A stretch of 64,000 nt of DNA from UBA2330 sp049293015 (GCA_049293015.1 JBATSB010000141.1:7327-71326); one strand, 5' to 3'. Shown: positions 9,498 to 19,317, numbered from the stretch's first letter. Notes: generated from the sequence alone by a model not told the origin. Numbers and translations: made by a program.

Positions 9498-11303
9498 TTA
9501 ATTTTTATATCTTTGTGCATTCATTGGTGTCCACCATTCATTAAGTAAAGGAGAATCGGGATATGCATACCACCTTGTATTATTAAATCTGTCACTGTAA
9601 ACATATCTGGATGGCTCTGCCCAAAGGAATGTGGTCGGCTGATCTTCATAAATGATCTCCTGCCATTTTTTAAGAATCTCCATTCTCTTTACATCATCAA
9701 ACTCGACTCTGTTCTGCTCAATAAGTTTATCACTTTCAGGATTTATATAACTGATAAAATTACTTCCTTCACCTATAGCCTGTGTAGAATGCCATATCTG
9801 ATACGGATCTTCAGGTGTGACAGAAAGCTGCCATGCAGAATAGCAAGCATCGAATTCATGCTTCTTGGTTTTATCCAAAAATACTGACCATTCATATTCC
9901 TGAAGATCTGCCTGAATGCCGAGATTTTTTAGTGACTCAATTACTACAAGCATGACCTTTTTTCTTTTTGGATTATTATTGTTTATGAATGTGAATTTGA
10001 AATCTGTTTTTTTACCGTCAATTACTTTATCAAGAATTCCGTCTCCGTCAGTATCTTTCCATCCAGCTTCTGCAAGAAGCTGTTTTGCTTTCTCAGGATT
10101 GTAATCAATTTCGGGCAGATCATTATTGTAATATTTACTTTCTTTAAATACAGGAGTCTGAACTTTTGTACCCATTCCGTAAACGATCTTGTCTATCATT
10201 GTTTGTCTGTCTATTGCATAACTAAGTGCCCATCTTACTTTTTTATCGGCAAACAGCGGGTTCTTATTGTTCCATGCAATAAATATATAAACAGGTTCGG
10301 ATACAAGTGCTTTCTTCAGATTGAATTTTTCCGGATCCTTTATATTTTCTACAAAGTCGATCGGCTGAATCACATACATATAATCAACCTCTTTGTTCTT
10401 TGCTGCTACTACCGCAGCATTTTGATCCTGTATAATTTTGAAAACAAGTTTAGATGGAAAATTCGGAATTTCTTTTTTATTCCAGTAATCTTCATTTCTC
10501 TGTAAAGTGATAGACTGACCTGTTATCCACTTATCTAATTTGTAAGGTCCTGATCCTACTACATATTTTGGCTCTCTTGAAACTTCCTGTGAATTCAGAA
10601 AATCTGCATACTTCTGCATGTCAGGATATTTTAACGGGTCAAGACTTTTCTGTGCTGCATCAAGATTCTCCCATGTAAACTTTTCATTCATATTATCTTT
10701 GTCGAGAATATGCTTTGGTGTAATTGCCATACTACCTAAAGCATAGACAGCTCTGAAATAAGGTTTCGACATATTGAATCTGACCTTATATTTATTTCCG
10801 TCAACAAGTTCTACGCTTTTCAGATCAATAAAATAATTTCTAAGTGCCTGTGCATCGGTGAATGGATTTTTAATGGTTTTAACTGTAAAAATTACATCCT
10901 CTCCTGTAAGAGGAGTACCGTCTGAAAATTTAACATCCTCTTTAAGATCAAATGTATATGACATTTTATCTTCACTTATTTCGGGAAGAGATTTTGCAAT
11001 AAGAGGTACAAGTTCATAAGTTTCTCTGTTCACGTCAAGTAATGTTTCAAATATATAAATATAAATTCCCGAAGCTGAAGCATCATTTGTAACTGTTGGG
11101 TTAAGCTTTTCTGCATCTGACATTTCCTGTTTTATTACCCAGTCACCATTATCCGCATTTTCAACATTTCGAGGTGCCAGTGTAGTCAAATCTATTGTAG
11201 CATTTTCTTTACTTTCTGTTGTTTCCTTATTTCTTCCGCATGATGAAAATATCAGAGTGAAAATTATCATCACAGGTAATATTACTTTTATTGGATTTAA
11301 CAT
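9498..11303 (-). CDS. Peptide-binding lipoprotein (OppA/DppA family, SBP_bac_5), copy 1
   Basis: A 601-residue extracytoplasmic solute-binding protein. The signal peptide ends in lipobox FSSC (Cys22). SBP_bac_5 features include LKEDVKFSDGTPLTGEDV, AIDRQTMIDKIVYGMGT, and a long C-terminal lobe ending in EWWTPMNAQRYKN. It captures peptides and hands them to the OppB/OppC channel encoded just downstream. It is strikingly similar along its whole length to the second binding protein at 12900-14699, so the two are clear paralogues from a duplication. EF-hand-like GWKDTDGDGILDK could bind calcium. Confidence 0.93.
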   Translation of the reverse strand: MLNPIKVILPVMIIFTLIFSSCGRNKETTESKENATIDLTTLAPRNVENADNGDWVIKQEMSDAEKLNPTVTNDASASGIYIYIFETLLDVNRETYELVPLIAKSLPEISEDKMSYTFDLKEDVKFSDGTPLTGEDVIFTVKTIKNPFTDAQALRNYFIDLKSVELVDGNKYKVRFNMSKPYFRAVYALGSMAITPKHILDKDNMNEKFTWENLDAAQKSLDPLKYPDMQKYADFLNSQEVSREPKYVVGSGPYKLDKWITGQSITLQRNEDYWNKKEIPNFPSKLVFKIIQDQNAAVVAAKNKEVDYMYVIQPIDFVENIKDPEKFNLKKALVSEPVYIFIAWNNKNPLFADKKVRWALSYAIDRQTMIDKIVYGMGTKVQTPVFKESKYYNNDLPEIDYNPEKAKQLLAEAGWKDTDGDGILDKVIDGKKTDFKFTFINNNNPKRKKVMLVVIESLKNLGIQADLQEYEWSVFLDKTKKHEFDACYSAWQLSVTPEDPYQIWHSTQAIGEGSNFISYINPESDKLIEQNRVEFDDVKRMEILKKWQEIIYEDQPTTFLWAEPSRYVYSDRFNNTRWYAYPDSPLLNEWWTPMNAQRYKN

Positions 11304-11343
11304 TATTATTTTTTAGATATATTTTTATTAAAGAAAAAAATTT

Positions 11344-12390
11344 TTATTCAAAATCATGTTCAAAATATTCTGTTGTTTTTTCTAATCGTACATCTCTGCT
11401 GTATAAACTGTCTTTGTCAGACTTACTTGAGATCTTTTCCTGTAGTTTTTTACGGAATTCTTCGGCAGCATTATAACCATAATGTTTACACAAATAATTC
11501 AACGCAATTACTTCTGCTATTACTGTTATGTTCTTTCCGGGAAAGATCGGCAGTTTAATAAGCTCAATATCCACATTCAGCAGATCTATAGTTGTATTAT
11601 CCAGACCTGTCCTGTCATATGCTTTGTCAGTATCCCAGTCTTCAAGTTCTACTATTACTTCGACTCTTTTCTGATAACGGATCGATCTTATTCCGAAAAT
11701 TGTACTTACATCTATAATACCAAGTCCCCTGATCTCCATAATATGTTTTGACATTGCCATCCCAGATCCCATCAGTACACCTTCACCCTTTTTAGAAACT
11801 ACAACTACATCATCTGTAACTAATCTGTGCCCTCTTTCTACAAGATCCAGTGCAATTTCACTTTTACCAATTCCGGATTTTCCTGAAAATAACAAACCTA
11901 CTCCATACACATCCACAAAAGATCCATGCATAATTATCTGAGTAGAAAACTGATCATCAAAGAAATCCGAAATAAAATAAGAAAATTTTGTCGTTGGATA
12001 AATCGTTCTGAATATTGGAATGTGTTTTTTGTCAGCAAGTTTTATAAGTTCGTCCGGAACCTTGTTATTATTTGTAATTATAACACACGGCACTTCAAAC
12101 GAAAAAAATACTTCAAGTGATTTTAACCTGTCTTGAGGTGAAAGCTTTTCAAGATAATGAATTTCTGTATTGCCGAAGATCTGCACTCTGTTAAAAGTAA
12201 ACAGCTCAACAAACCCTGCAAGAGCAAGCCCCGGCCTGTGAATGTCTTTTTCCGTGATCTTTATCTCCGGATCTATTTCTTCATTTGAGATCTTTTCAAG
12301 TTTAAATCTGCCTTTAAACTCATTATAAAGAAATTCCACTGTTATGAAATTTTTTTTGATCTCTTTTATATTTTCAAACTTACCGGGCAA
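11344..12390 (-). CDS. hprK: HPr kinase/phosphorylase
   Basis: A 348-residue two-domain enzyme. Residues 170-177 (GKSGIGKS) are the Walker A loop, preceded by His155 in MHGSF, and the HprK signature IMEIRGLGIIDVSTIFG follows. In Firmicutes it phosphorylates HPr on serine; in Gram-negatives it is often part of an incomplete regulatory phosphotransferase system. No HPr or other PTS gene is in the window. Starts with TTG two bases after the hpf stop, so the pair is probably translationally coupled. It lies between the two peptide-binding genes. Confidence 0.92.
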   Translation of the reverse strand: MPGKFENIKEIKKNFITVEFLYNEFKGRFKLEKISNEEIDPEIKITEKDIHRPGLALAGFVELFTFNRVQIFGNTEIHYLEKLSPQDRLKSLEVFFSFEVPCVIITNNNKVPDELIKLADKKHIPIFRTIYPTTKFSYFISDFFDDQFSTQIIMHGSFVDVYGVGLLFSGKSGIGKSEIALDLVERGHRLVTDDVVVVSKKGEGVLMGSGMAMSKHIMEIRGLGIIDVSTIFGIRSIRYQKRVEVIVELEDWDTDKAYDRTGLDNTTIDLLNVDIELIKLPIFPGKNITVIAEVIALNYLCKHYGYNAAEEFRKKLQEKISSKSDKDSLYSRDVRLEKTTEYFEHDFE

Positions 12391-12392
12391 TT

Positions 12393-12728
12393 TTAAATAG
12401 TCTTTTTTATTTCTTTTTTCAAATTATGCTTATCGGTTTTATTCTTATCCTTAATTTTTAATATTTGTGTTTCAATTTTATTAATAGCTTTATCTACTGA
12501 TTTCACAAAATCATCGCTGCTTTCTTTTGCCATTAGATCTTTACTGCCAAGTTTAATTAATATTTCACAATATTTTATACTGTTTAATGCTTTCTCAAAA
12601 GAAAGTATTACATCTGCATATATAATATCTTCATTATATTTGCTCAGGTTTTCAATTTCACTTTTAATGTATTCCTGTAATGTATCGTGAGCCTTAAAAT
12701 GGCGTGAAGTAATGTTAACTTTTATCAT
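12393..12728 (-). CDS. hpf: Ribosome hibernation promoting factor, short form
   Basis: A 111-residue HPF/RaiA-family protein (opening MIKVNITSRHFKAHDTLQEY) with a beta-alpha-beta-beta-beta-alpha ribosome-binding fold and a lysine-rich tail. It lacks the C-terminal dimerisation domain of the long form. It binds 30S subunits in starvation and silences ribosomes by family knowledge. The hpf-hprK order is shared with the rpoN-hpf-ptsN-hprK clusters of proteobacteria, which supports both calls. Confidence 0.9.
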   Translation of the reverse strand: MIKVNITSRHFKAHDTLQEYIKSEIENLSKYNEDIIYADVILSFEKALNSIKYCEILIKLGSKDLMAKESSDDFVKSVDKAINKIETQILKIKDKNKTDKHNLKKEIKKTI

Positions 12729-12831
12729 TTTTGCAGTTTTTTAAGGGTTAATAATAATTGGTGTCACTGTTTTTGCGAATATGCTAAACTAAATATTTAA
12801 TTTCAACTATAAATTTATGATTATTTAAAAC

Positions 12832-12850
12832 ACTTTTTTAATAAAAAAGT
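12832..12850. terminator. Weak AT-only hairpin downstream of binding protein 2
   Basis: 8-bp arms ACTTTTTT and AAAAAAGT with a 3-base loop, located between the end of the second peptide-binding gene and the hpf start. It could act as a weak bidirectional terminator, but the stem is almost all A-T pairs and may be chance in AT-rich DNA. Confidence 0.3.
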
Positions 12851-12899
12851 AATCACCTCTTTTTATAATTGAAATTAATCAACCCGTTTATTTCAAAAT

Positions 12900-14699
12900 T
12901 TAATTTTTATACATTTGTCTGTTCGCAGGAACCCACCATTCATTTAGAAGAGGTGAGTCCGGATACGCATACCATCTTGCGTTTTTATATCTGTCACTAT
13001 AAACATATCTTACTGGTTCACTCCATAAAAATGTCACCGGCTGATCTTCATAAACCATCAACTGCCATTTATCAAGTATCTCTTTTCTTTTAGCATCATC
13101 AAAAGTAAGTCTGTTCTCTTCAAGTAATTTATCTGCTTCTGGATTTTTGTAACTGAAATAATTACTTCCTTCACCAATCGACTGGGAAGAATGCCATATC
13201 TGAAAAGGATCATCTGCTGTCACAGAAAGCTGCCATCCTGCGAAACATGCATCATAATTATGTTTCTTGATCTTATCTAAAAATACAGACCATTCATATT
13301 CCTGAATATCTGCACTAATACCCAGCTGCTTCAATTGTTCAATAAGAATCAGAATGACTTTCTTTCTTTTGGGATTTGTGTTGTTTGTAAATGTAAATTT
13401 AAAATCAACTTTTTTTCCGTCAATCATTTTATCAAGTGTACCGTCTCCGTCAGTATCTTTCCATCCGGCTTCGGTAAGCAGATCTTTTGCTTTGCCAATG
13501 TCATAAGGAATAGCCGGAAGATCTGTATTCATAAATTTACTTTTAAAAAAAATATGAGATTCTATATTTGTTCCCATTCCATATACTATCTTATCAACAA
13601 TGGATTTTCTGTCGATAGCATATGCCATTGCCCATCTTACTTTCCTGTCAGAAAAAATAGGGCTTTCATTATTCCATGCAATGTAATTATATGATGGTTC
13701 GATAACGAGGGCTTTTTTAAGCTGAAACTTCTCGGGATCTTTTATATTCTCTACAAAATCAATCGGCTGAATTACCTGAAGCTGATCGACTTCTTTATTT
13801 TTTGCTGCTACTACTGCTGCATTCTGATCTTTAATTGTTTTGAATATAAGTCTTTCAGGGTAATTAGGCAGTTCGGATTTATTCCAGTAATTTTCATTTC
13901 TTACAAGTGTTATAGATTGACCTGTCACCCATTTTTCAAGTTTATAAGGTCCTGATCCTATTACATATTCAGGGGAACGTGAAACCTCTTCCTTGTTAAT
14001 AAAGTCTGCATACTTTTGCAATCCCGGAAACTTCACAGGGTCAAAGGTTTTACCTGCTTCATCAAGCATTTCCCAAGTGAATTTATCGGTCTCATTATTT
14101 TTATCAAGTATATGCTTTGGAAGTATTTCCATATCACTGATCGAATATATTGCTCTGAAATATGGTTTGGACATATTGAATCTTACTTTAAATTTATTTC
14201 CGTCAACTAACTCCACACTTTTTACATCCATAAAATAATTTCTGAATGCCTGAGCATCAGTGAAAGGATTTTTAATTACTTTTATTGTAAAAATAATATC
14301 CTCTGCTGTAAGAGGTTTTCCGTCAGAGAAAGTTACGTTTTCTTTCAGATCATATGTATAAGACAGATGGTCTTCGCTGATCTCCGGCATAGATTTGGCA
14401 ACGAGCGGTTTTAATTCATATGTGACTCTGTCGAGGTCGAGCAGATTTTCATAAATATATAAAATGATACCTGAAGCTGTTGCATCGTTTGTAACGATAG
14501 GATTAAGTTTTTCTGCATCGGACATTTCGTGTTTAATTATCCAGTCGCCGTATTCGGAATCTGATGTATCTACTGGCTGAAGTTCTGATATAGGGAAAGA
14601 TTCTGTATTGCTGCTTTGTGAGGTTTCCTTATTTCTTCCACAGGAAAAAATTAATACTGAAGAAAGTACAAAAATTACAACAAGATTTAACTTTTTCAT
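12900..14699 (-). CDS. Peptide-binding lipoprotein (OppA/DppA family), copy 2
   Basis: About 599 residues. I place the start at the ATG at 14699 (MKKLNLVVIF), since a further upstream ATG adds only six residues of an AT-repeat translation. Lipobox IFSC (Cys20) is followed by GRNKE, as in copy 1. The body is an SBP_bac_5 protein closely matching copy 1 throughout, including SKPYFRAIY, AIDRKSIVDKIVYGMGT and the C-terminus EWWVPANRQMYKN. The two likely share the same permeases with different peptide preferences; this is inference. It is the first gene of the minus-strand run into hpf and hprK. Confidence 0.92.
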   Translation of the reverse strand: MKKLNLVVIFVLSSVLIFSCGRNKETSQSSNTESFPISELQPVDTSDSEYGDWIIKHEMSDAEKLNPIVTNDATASGIILYIYENLLDLDRVTYELKPLVAKSMPEISEDHLSYTYDLKENVTFSDGKPLTAEDIIFTIKVIKNPFTDAQAFRNYFMDVKSVELVDGNKFKVRFNMSKPYFRAIYSISDMEILPKHILDKNNETDKFTWEMLDEAGKTFDPVKFPGLQKYADFINKEEVSRSPEYVIGSGPYKLEKWVTGQSITLVRNENYWNKSELPNYPERLIFKTIKDQNAAVVAAKNKEVDQLQVIQPIDFVENIKDPEKFQLKKALVIEPSYNYIAWNNESPIFSDRKVRWAMAYAIDRKSIVDKIVYGMGTNIESHIFFKSKFMNTDLPAIPYDIGKAKDLLTEAGWKDTDGDGTLDKMIDGKKVDFKFTFTNNTNPKRKKVILILIEQLKQLGISADIQEYEWSVFLDKIKKHNYDACFAGWQLSVTADDPFQIWHSSQSIGEGSNYFSYKNPEADKLLEENRLTFDDAKRKEILDKWQLMVYEDQPVTFLWSEPVRYVYSDRYKNARWYAYPDSPLLNEWWVPANRQMYKN

Positions 14700-14791
14700 A
14701 ATAATAATAATAAGCATTTTGATTTCATAAAAATTTTTTTGATAGTAAATATTCTAATTGATTTATTCAAGTGAATGTAATATTTTAAAAA

Positions 14792-15334
14792 ATGAAAAAT
14801 CACTCCGGAGAAAATGAACTAAATTTTAATGACGATAATATTTCAAAAAAAGTTTACTATATAATTTTAATCTTTTCATTTCTCTGGCTTTTACTTATTT
14901 TTCTCGCTCCTGTTCTAAAAGATATGGGTGGGATTTTTGCAGACATTTCATCTTATTTATATATGTTTTTTTCACCTGTATGTCATCAGGAAGATGCAAG
15001 ATCTTTTCATATATTCAGTGAAAAAATTGGAGTATGTTCCAGATGTTTATGGATATATAGTGGGTTTACCGCAGGTACAGTATTGTATCCGTTAAAATAC
15101 AAACTTACAAATGAAAACTCCCCTTCGGTATTTTTTATTATTGCTGCATCTGCCCTGATCGCACTTGATGTATTACTGGACGGACAGGAAATAATTAAAA
15201 ACTCATTTATATCAAGATCAGTAACAGGTTTTTTAATTGGTCTGACTCTGCCGTTTTATTTAATACCGGGCAGTGTGAGATTTTTTTCTGAAGTAAATCT
15301 TTTTTTAAAAAATAAATCTGCCGGAAAGGCATAA
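14792..15334 (+). CDS. DUF2085 integral membrane protein
   Basis: A 180-residue protein with four or so membrane helices. The conserved motif FSPVCHQEDARSFHIF followed by VCSRCLWIYSGF is the DUF2085 signature; its His and Cys residues look like a metal or redox site, but the function is not established. It starts divergently from the peptide-binding gene, so the 92-base gap must hold both promoters. The stop overlaps the next start by one base (TAATG), so it is co-translated with two more small membrane proteins. Confidence 0.82.
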   Translation: MKNHSGENELNFNDDNISKKVYYIILIFSFLWLLLIFLAPVLKDMGGIFADISSYLYMFFSPVCHQEDARSFHIFSEKIGVCSRCLWIYSGFTAGTVLYPLKYKLTNENSPSVFFIIAASALIALDVLLDGQEIIKNSFISRSVTGFLIGLTLPFYLIPGSVRFFSEVNLFLKNKSAGKA

Positions 15335-15834
15335 TGCAGTCAAACAATAAATTAACACCGGTCATACTCGGTACATTAATTATGACCTTCATAGCTCTCT
15401 TTCCCATTGTAAATTTTCTAAACATTCTCTGCTGCTCGGGAATAATGATAGGCGGATTTGCAGGCGTTACATCTTATAATAAACAGCTTACAAATTCAGG
15501 ACAGTTACTGACAGCCAAAGACGGCGGAATGATTGGGATCCTCAGTGGTATTCTTTCAGCAGTTTTTGTATCCGGTTTTGGTCTTCTCTTCAGTTTGTTT
15601 TCAAATCAAAATCCAATGACTGAAATAATGAATGCATTTTCAGAACTTGGTTTTCAGATTCCGGATTCAGCAGCTTATTATCTTGATAAATTTTCAAATG
15701 AATTCAATGATCACGGTTTTTCTCCTACTCTCACCATTTTCTCATTTATAACTAATCTTATAATATATCCGCTATTTGGTACCATTGGAGCTTTGATCGC
15801 TGTGCAGATTTATAAAAAGAAAGGTAACGTTTGA
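15334..15834 (+). CDS. Small integral membrane protein of unknown function
   Basis: A 166-residue hydrophobic protein, not recognised with confidence. It has an N-terminal hairpin of helices (IMTFIALFPIVNFLN, then CCSGIMIGGFAGV), a central glycine-rich helix (GGMIGILSGILSAVFVSGFG) and a C-terminal helix. Overall shape resembles DUF4199-type proteins, but I cannot assign it. Its position between DUF2085 and DUF2752 genes, with a one-base overlap upstream and one base spacing downstream, argues for a joint function. Confidence 0.6.
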   Translation: MQSNNKLTPVILGTLIMTFIALFPIVNFLNILCCSGIMIGGFAGVTSYNKQLTNSGQLLTAKDGGMIGILSGILSAVFVSGFGLLFSLFSNQNPMTEIMNAFSELGFQIPDSAAYYLDKFSNEFNDHGFSPTLTIFSFITNLIIYPLFGTIGALIAVQIYKKKGNV

Positions 15835-15835
15835 T

Positions 15836-16270
15836 TTGGGATTTATTTCAATAGAAAAAAGTGATCCGACCGAATCTCGTAAGATCAGAATATATTTGAT
15901 TATAATTTTATTTTTTGTTTTCCTTACTTCATATTTTTCACCGGCAAAACTGATCAGACAATTTATTCCTGATCTATTTAACAGAGAAAGCTCATGTATT
16001 CTTTTAAATGTTTCAGGAATCCCCTGTCCATTATGCGGTTTCACAAGATCATTCGAAGAAATATTGAAATTAAATATTGCCGAAAGTTTTTATTACAACC
16101 CTTCTTCGGTATTTATCTTTACATTTTTAGCGTGTCTGACTTTATTTATTTTTGTAATTAGTTTTTTTAATTATAAAATAAAAATAATTTCTGCTAATAA
16201 AACTTTTTTGGCATTAACTATTGTTCTCGTAACAATCTGGATAGTAAATATTTTTTTTGGACATCACTAA
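15836..16270 (+). CDS. DUF2752 membrane protein
   Basis: A 144-residue protein with a TTG start just after the previous stop. The conserved DUF2752 core is GIPCPLCGFTRSFEEI, a CPxCG motif at the membrane edge, followed by a pair of helices. The biochemical role of the family is unknown. The CPLCGFTR motif and the CHQ/CSRC motif of the first gene in this three-gene run suggest a shared metal- or thiol-dependent membrane function, which is inference. Confidence 0.78.
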   Translation: MGFISIEKSDPTESRKIRIYLIIILFFVFLTSYFSPAKLIRQFIPDLFNRESSCILLNVSGIPCPLCGFTRSFEEILKLNIAESFYYNPSSVFIFTFLACLTLFIFVISFFNYKIKIISANKTFLALTIVLVTIWIVNIFFGHH

Positions 16271-16334
16271 ATTCAGATTAAAAATTGTTTTAAAACATTT
16301 TTGAAAAAATTAAACACATTTATTTAGTTAACTT

Positions 16335-17420
16335 ATGTTTGAATACACAGGATCCTTGCATATGCATTCGGTCTTTTCTGACGGTTCTGGTACAGTAGAA
16401 GATATTACCAAAGCTGCTGTCAGTTCTGATCTCGACTTTATTATACTCACAGATCATAATACTTTAAAAGCTAAAGACAAAGGATATGAAAAGTGGTATA
16501 AAAAAACTCTCCTCATAGTTGGCTATGAAGTCAATGACAGAAAAAACAAAAATCATTATGTTGTACTGGGAACAGATAAAATAACAGGTACGTATGAAAA
16601 ACTTCCAGACGGCGATACCGGATGCAGAATGACAGCATCTGAATATGTAAAAGCTGTTAATGATGAAGGCGGATTTGGATTCATTGCACATCCTCATGAA
16701 AAAAGGCAAAACCTTCCAGATCACCCTCCTTATCCCTGGACTGACTGGGATTGTAAAGATTTCAATGGAATTGAGATCTGGAATCATATGAGTGAATGGG
16801 CGGAAGATCTGAATGAATCAAATAAATTTCAGAGATTCCTTCATCCGTTGAAATCAATTATCGCTCCCCAACAAAAGACACTAAAACTCTGGGATGATCT
16901 TAATAAAAAAAGGAAAGTCGTTGCAATGGGAGGAATCGATGCACATGCACATAAACACAATGTCATGGGAATGGAATTTGAAATTTTCCCGTATAAAGTT
17001 TTATTTAAATCAATCCGCACTCATGTGTTATTAAATAAAGAACTCAAAAAAGGAAATCAGGCAGGTTATATTGACAGCCGTGATAAAATATTAGATGCAC
17101 TCGCTTACGGAAGATCCTTTGTTGTAAATAATTATTACGGCAGCGGAAAAGGTTTCAGATTTTATGCTGAATATGACGGAGCTTTTTATACTATGGGAGA
17201 TGAAATTAAATTTGACAGATCAAAAAATAAAAAAATTATTTTCAGGGCTCTCCTGCCAGCAGAAGCAAAGATTAAATTTATTCAAAACGGTAAATGTACT
17301 GATGAGCTTGAAGGTATGGAATGCATCTGGGACTGTGATGAACCCGGAATATTCAGAGTCGAGGCATGGAAAGAAAGCAAGGGTTGGATATTTTCAAATC
17401 ATATAAGAGCAACTGTTTAA
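16335..17420 (+). CDS. PHP-domain metal-dependent phosphoesterase-like protein
   Basis: A 361-residue protein opening with the PHP motif LHMHSVFSDGSG and ILTDHNT, with further metal ligands in FIAHPHE and GGIDAHAH. PHP proteins are phosphoesterases using a trinuclear metal site; the natural substrate of this subgroup (CehA/McbA-like) is unknown. The C-terminal part, from about residue 255, looks like a beta-sandwich. No signal peptide. It stands alone, with repeat-rich DNA downstream. Confidence 0.8.
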   Translation: MFEYTGSLHMHSVFSDGSGTVEDITKAAVSSDLDFIILTDHNTLKAKDKGYEKWYKKTLLIVGYEVNDRKNKNHYVVLGTDKITGTYEKLPDGDTGCRMTASEYVKAVNDEGGFGFIAHPHEKRQNLPDHPPYPWTDWDCKDFNGIEIWNHMSEWAEDLNESNKFQRFLHPLKSIIAPQQKTLKLWDDLNKKRKVVAMGGIDAHAHKHNVMGMEFEIFPYKVLFKSIRTHVLLNKELKKGNQAGYIDSRDKILDALAYGRSFVVNNYYGSGKGFRFYAEYDGAFYTMGDEIKFDRSKNKKIIFRALLPAEAKIKFIQNGKCTDELEGMECIWDCDEPGIFRVEAWKESKGWIFSNHIRATV

Positions 17421-17610
17421 TGTTCAATTTTAAATGTTCAATGTGCAATGTACAGTGTGCGACATTTAATTTTTAGGATTAAGACTTTAGGGTTCAATTA
17501 TTAATTCATCATTTGTAATTCGTAATTTGTAATTTGTAATTGCTCCACATTCTTCTTCAGGTTTACCTTTATTCTTTATCTTCAAAAAATTAATTTTACA
17601 ACACTCAGCC
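17421..17610. repeat. AT-rich dispersed repeats before purF
   Basis: Contains AATGTTCAATGTGCAATG-like heptamers just after the PHP gene and then TTTGTAATTCGTAATTTG-like direct repeats near 17512-17541. The same two motif types occur in other gaps of the window (20644, 26794, 36427, 38271). No gene is seen here. Confidence 0.6.
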
Positions 17611-19137
17611 TTGAAGATAAAAAAATTCAAAAATACGGGATTCAATTCAACCAAATCAATTCATTCCAATTGCGGAGTGTTTGGTGTCTATAACAATCCG
17701 GATGCATCAGTACTTACATATTACGGTCTACATGCCCTTCAGCACAGAGGTCAGGAAGCCGCCGGGATAGTATCATGTGAGCAGAGTCTAATTGGAGAAA
17801 AAAGTAAATTCAATATTCATAAAGATCTTGGACTTGTGCTCAGTGTTTTTTCAGATGATAAAATACTGACGGATGTTTTAAAAGGATCATCTGCAATCGG
17901 ACATACAAGATATTCCACTACAGGCTCAGGTGACAACAGGAATAATATTCAACCATTCAAAGTAAATTACAAAGACGGTAACCTCGCGCTTTCGCATAAC
18001 GGAAATTTAACCAATACAAAATATCTCAGGAATAAACTTCAGAATGAAGGCACTATCTTTCAGACGACTACTGACAGTGAATTAATACTTCATCTAATTG
18101 CTAAAAGCAAAGAGTCAGATGTTGTAAATAAATTGCTCGATGCATTTTCAAAGGTGGTAGGAGCTTACTCGATTTGCATTCTTACTGATGACAAGCTTTT
18201 TGCAATAAGAGATCCGCATGGAGTAAGACCTTTTTGTTTTGGGAAAGTCGATGACAGTTATGTTTTTTCTTCTGAAACTTGCGCACTGGATATTATAAAT
18301 GCTGACTATATCAGGGAAGTAAATCCGGGTGAAATAATTATGATCGACCGAGAAGTAGTCGAGACTGGAATTGAAAAATCCTTTCAGGCATCTACAGTTG
18401 ATAAATACAAACACTGTATATTCGAATATATTTATTTCTCACGACCTGACAGTACTGTCTTTGGGGAAAAGGTTGATAAAGTAAGAAGGACGATCGGAAA
18501 GAATCTTGCAATAGAAAGTCCGGCTCCTGTAAGAGAACCGGATGATGAAAAAAAGATCGGCATCATAAATGTTCCTGACTCTTCCAATACTGCCACTTTA
18601 GGATATTTCAATGAAATGGTAAAGCATAATAAAGATGTCAAACATGAAATTGGTTTGATAAGAAGTCATTATGTAGGCAGGACTTTCATTCAGCCGGGTA
18701 AAGATAAAAGAAAAATGAAAGTGAAGACTAAATTCAATACTGTCAAAGGCGTTATCAAAGACAGGAAACTTGTCGTTGTAGATGATTCCATTGTCAGAGG
18801 TACTACTTCCAAACTTCTTGTTGACTTAATTAAAAAGGCTGATCCAAAAGAGATACATCTGAAGATCACTTCACCGCCGATCGTTTCTCCCTGTTATTAT
18901 GGAATGGATTTTCCAACTGCCGAGGAACTCATAGCAAATCAACATGACAGCAATGTCGAAGGTATTCGAGAAGAACTCGGTGTAACTTCTCTTTCATATT
19001 TGAGTACAGAAAAACTTTTAGAGTCTGTTCCTTATTCAAATCCTAAAACAGATTTTTGTACAGCATGTTTTACAAAAAATTATCCTATACAAATAGAAGG
19101 TCTTGAAGAAATGAAGAAAGAACAATTCGACGATTAA
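17611..19137 (+). CDS. purF: Amidophosphoribosyltransferase
   Basis: The first committed enzyme of purine synthesis: PRPP plus glutamine to phosphoribosylamine. The start is TTG, giving a 20-residue propeptide before the catalytic Cys21 in SNCGVFGVYN, which must be cleaved. The glutaminase domain has HNGNLTN; the phosphoribosyltransferase domain has VVVDDSIVRGTT. Cysteines in KHCIFEYIYFSRPDS, SPCYYGMD and DFCTACFTKNYP match the 4Fe-4S ligands of the Bacillus-type enzyme, so this is the iron-sulfur, propeptide-bearing class. purE is about 20 kb away. Confidence 0.95.
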   Translation: MKIKKFKNTGFNSTKSIHSNCGVFGVYNNPDASVLTYYGLHALQHRGQEAAGIVSCEQSLIGEKSKFNIHKDLGLVLSVFSDDKILTDVLKGSSAIGHTRYSTTGSGDNRNNIQPFKVNYKDGNLALSHNGNLTNTKYLRNKLQNEGTIFQTTTDSELILHLIAKSKESDVVNKLLDAFSKVVGAYSICILTDDKLFAIRDPHGVRPFCFGKVDDSYVFSSETCALDIINADYIREVNPGEIIMIDREVVETGIEKSFQASTVDKYKHCIFEYIYFSRPDSTVFGEKVDKVRRTIGKNLAIESPAPVREPDDEKKIGIINVPDSSNTATLGYFNEMVKHNKDVKHEIGLIRSHYVGRTFIQPGKDKRKMKVKTKFNTVKGVIKDRKLVVVDDSIVRGTTSKLLVDLIKKADPKEIHLKITSPPIVSPCYYGMDFPTAEELIANQHDSNVEGIREELGVTSLSYLSTEKLLESVPYSNPKTDFCTACFTKNYPIQIEGLEEMKKEQFDD

Positions 19138-19317
19138 TTTTAAATAAAAAATTTGAAATAAAAAATTTGAAACCTAAAATACCTGAAGACATAGCTCGTT
19201 ATTTGTTCGCACAAAGTCATGTACTCTTCGGGCTCTAAAGAAATGTGGAAATGTGGAAATGAGAATACTAAAAATTAAATTTTAAATAAAAAATTACTTT
19301 CAAAAATATTTAGCATA

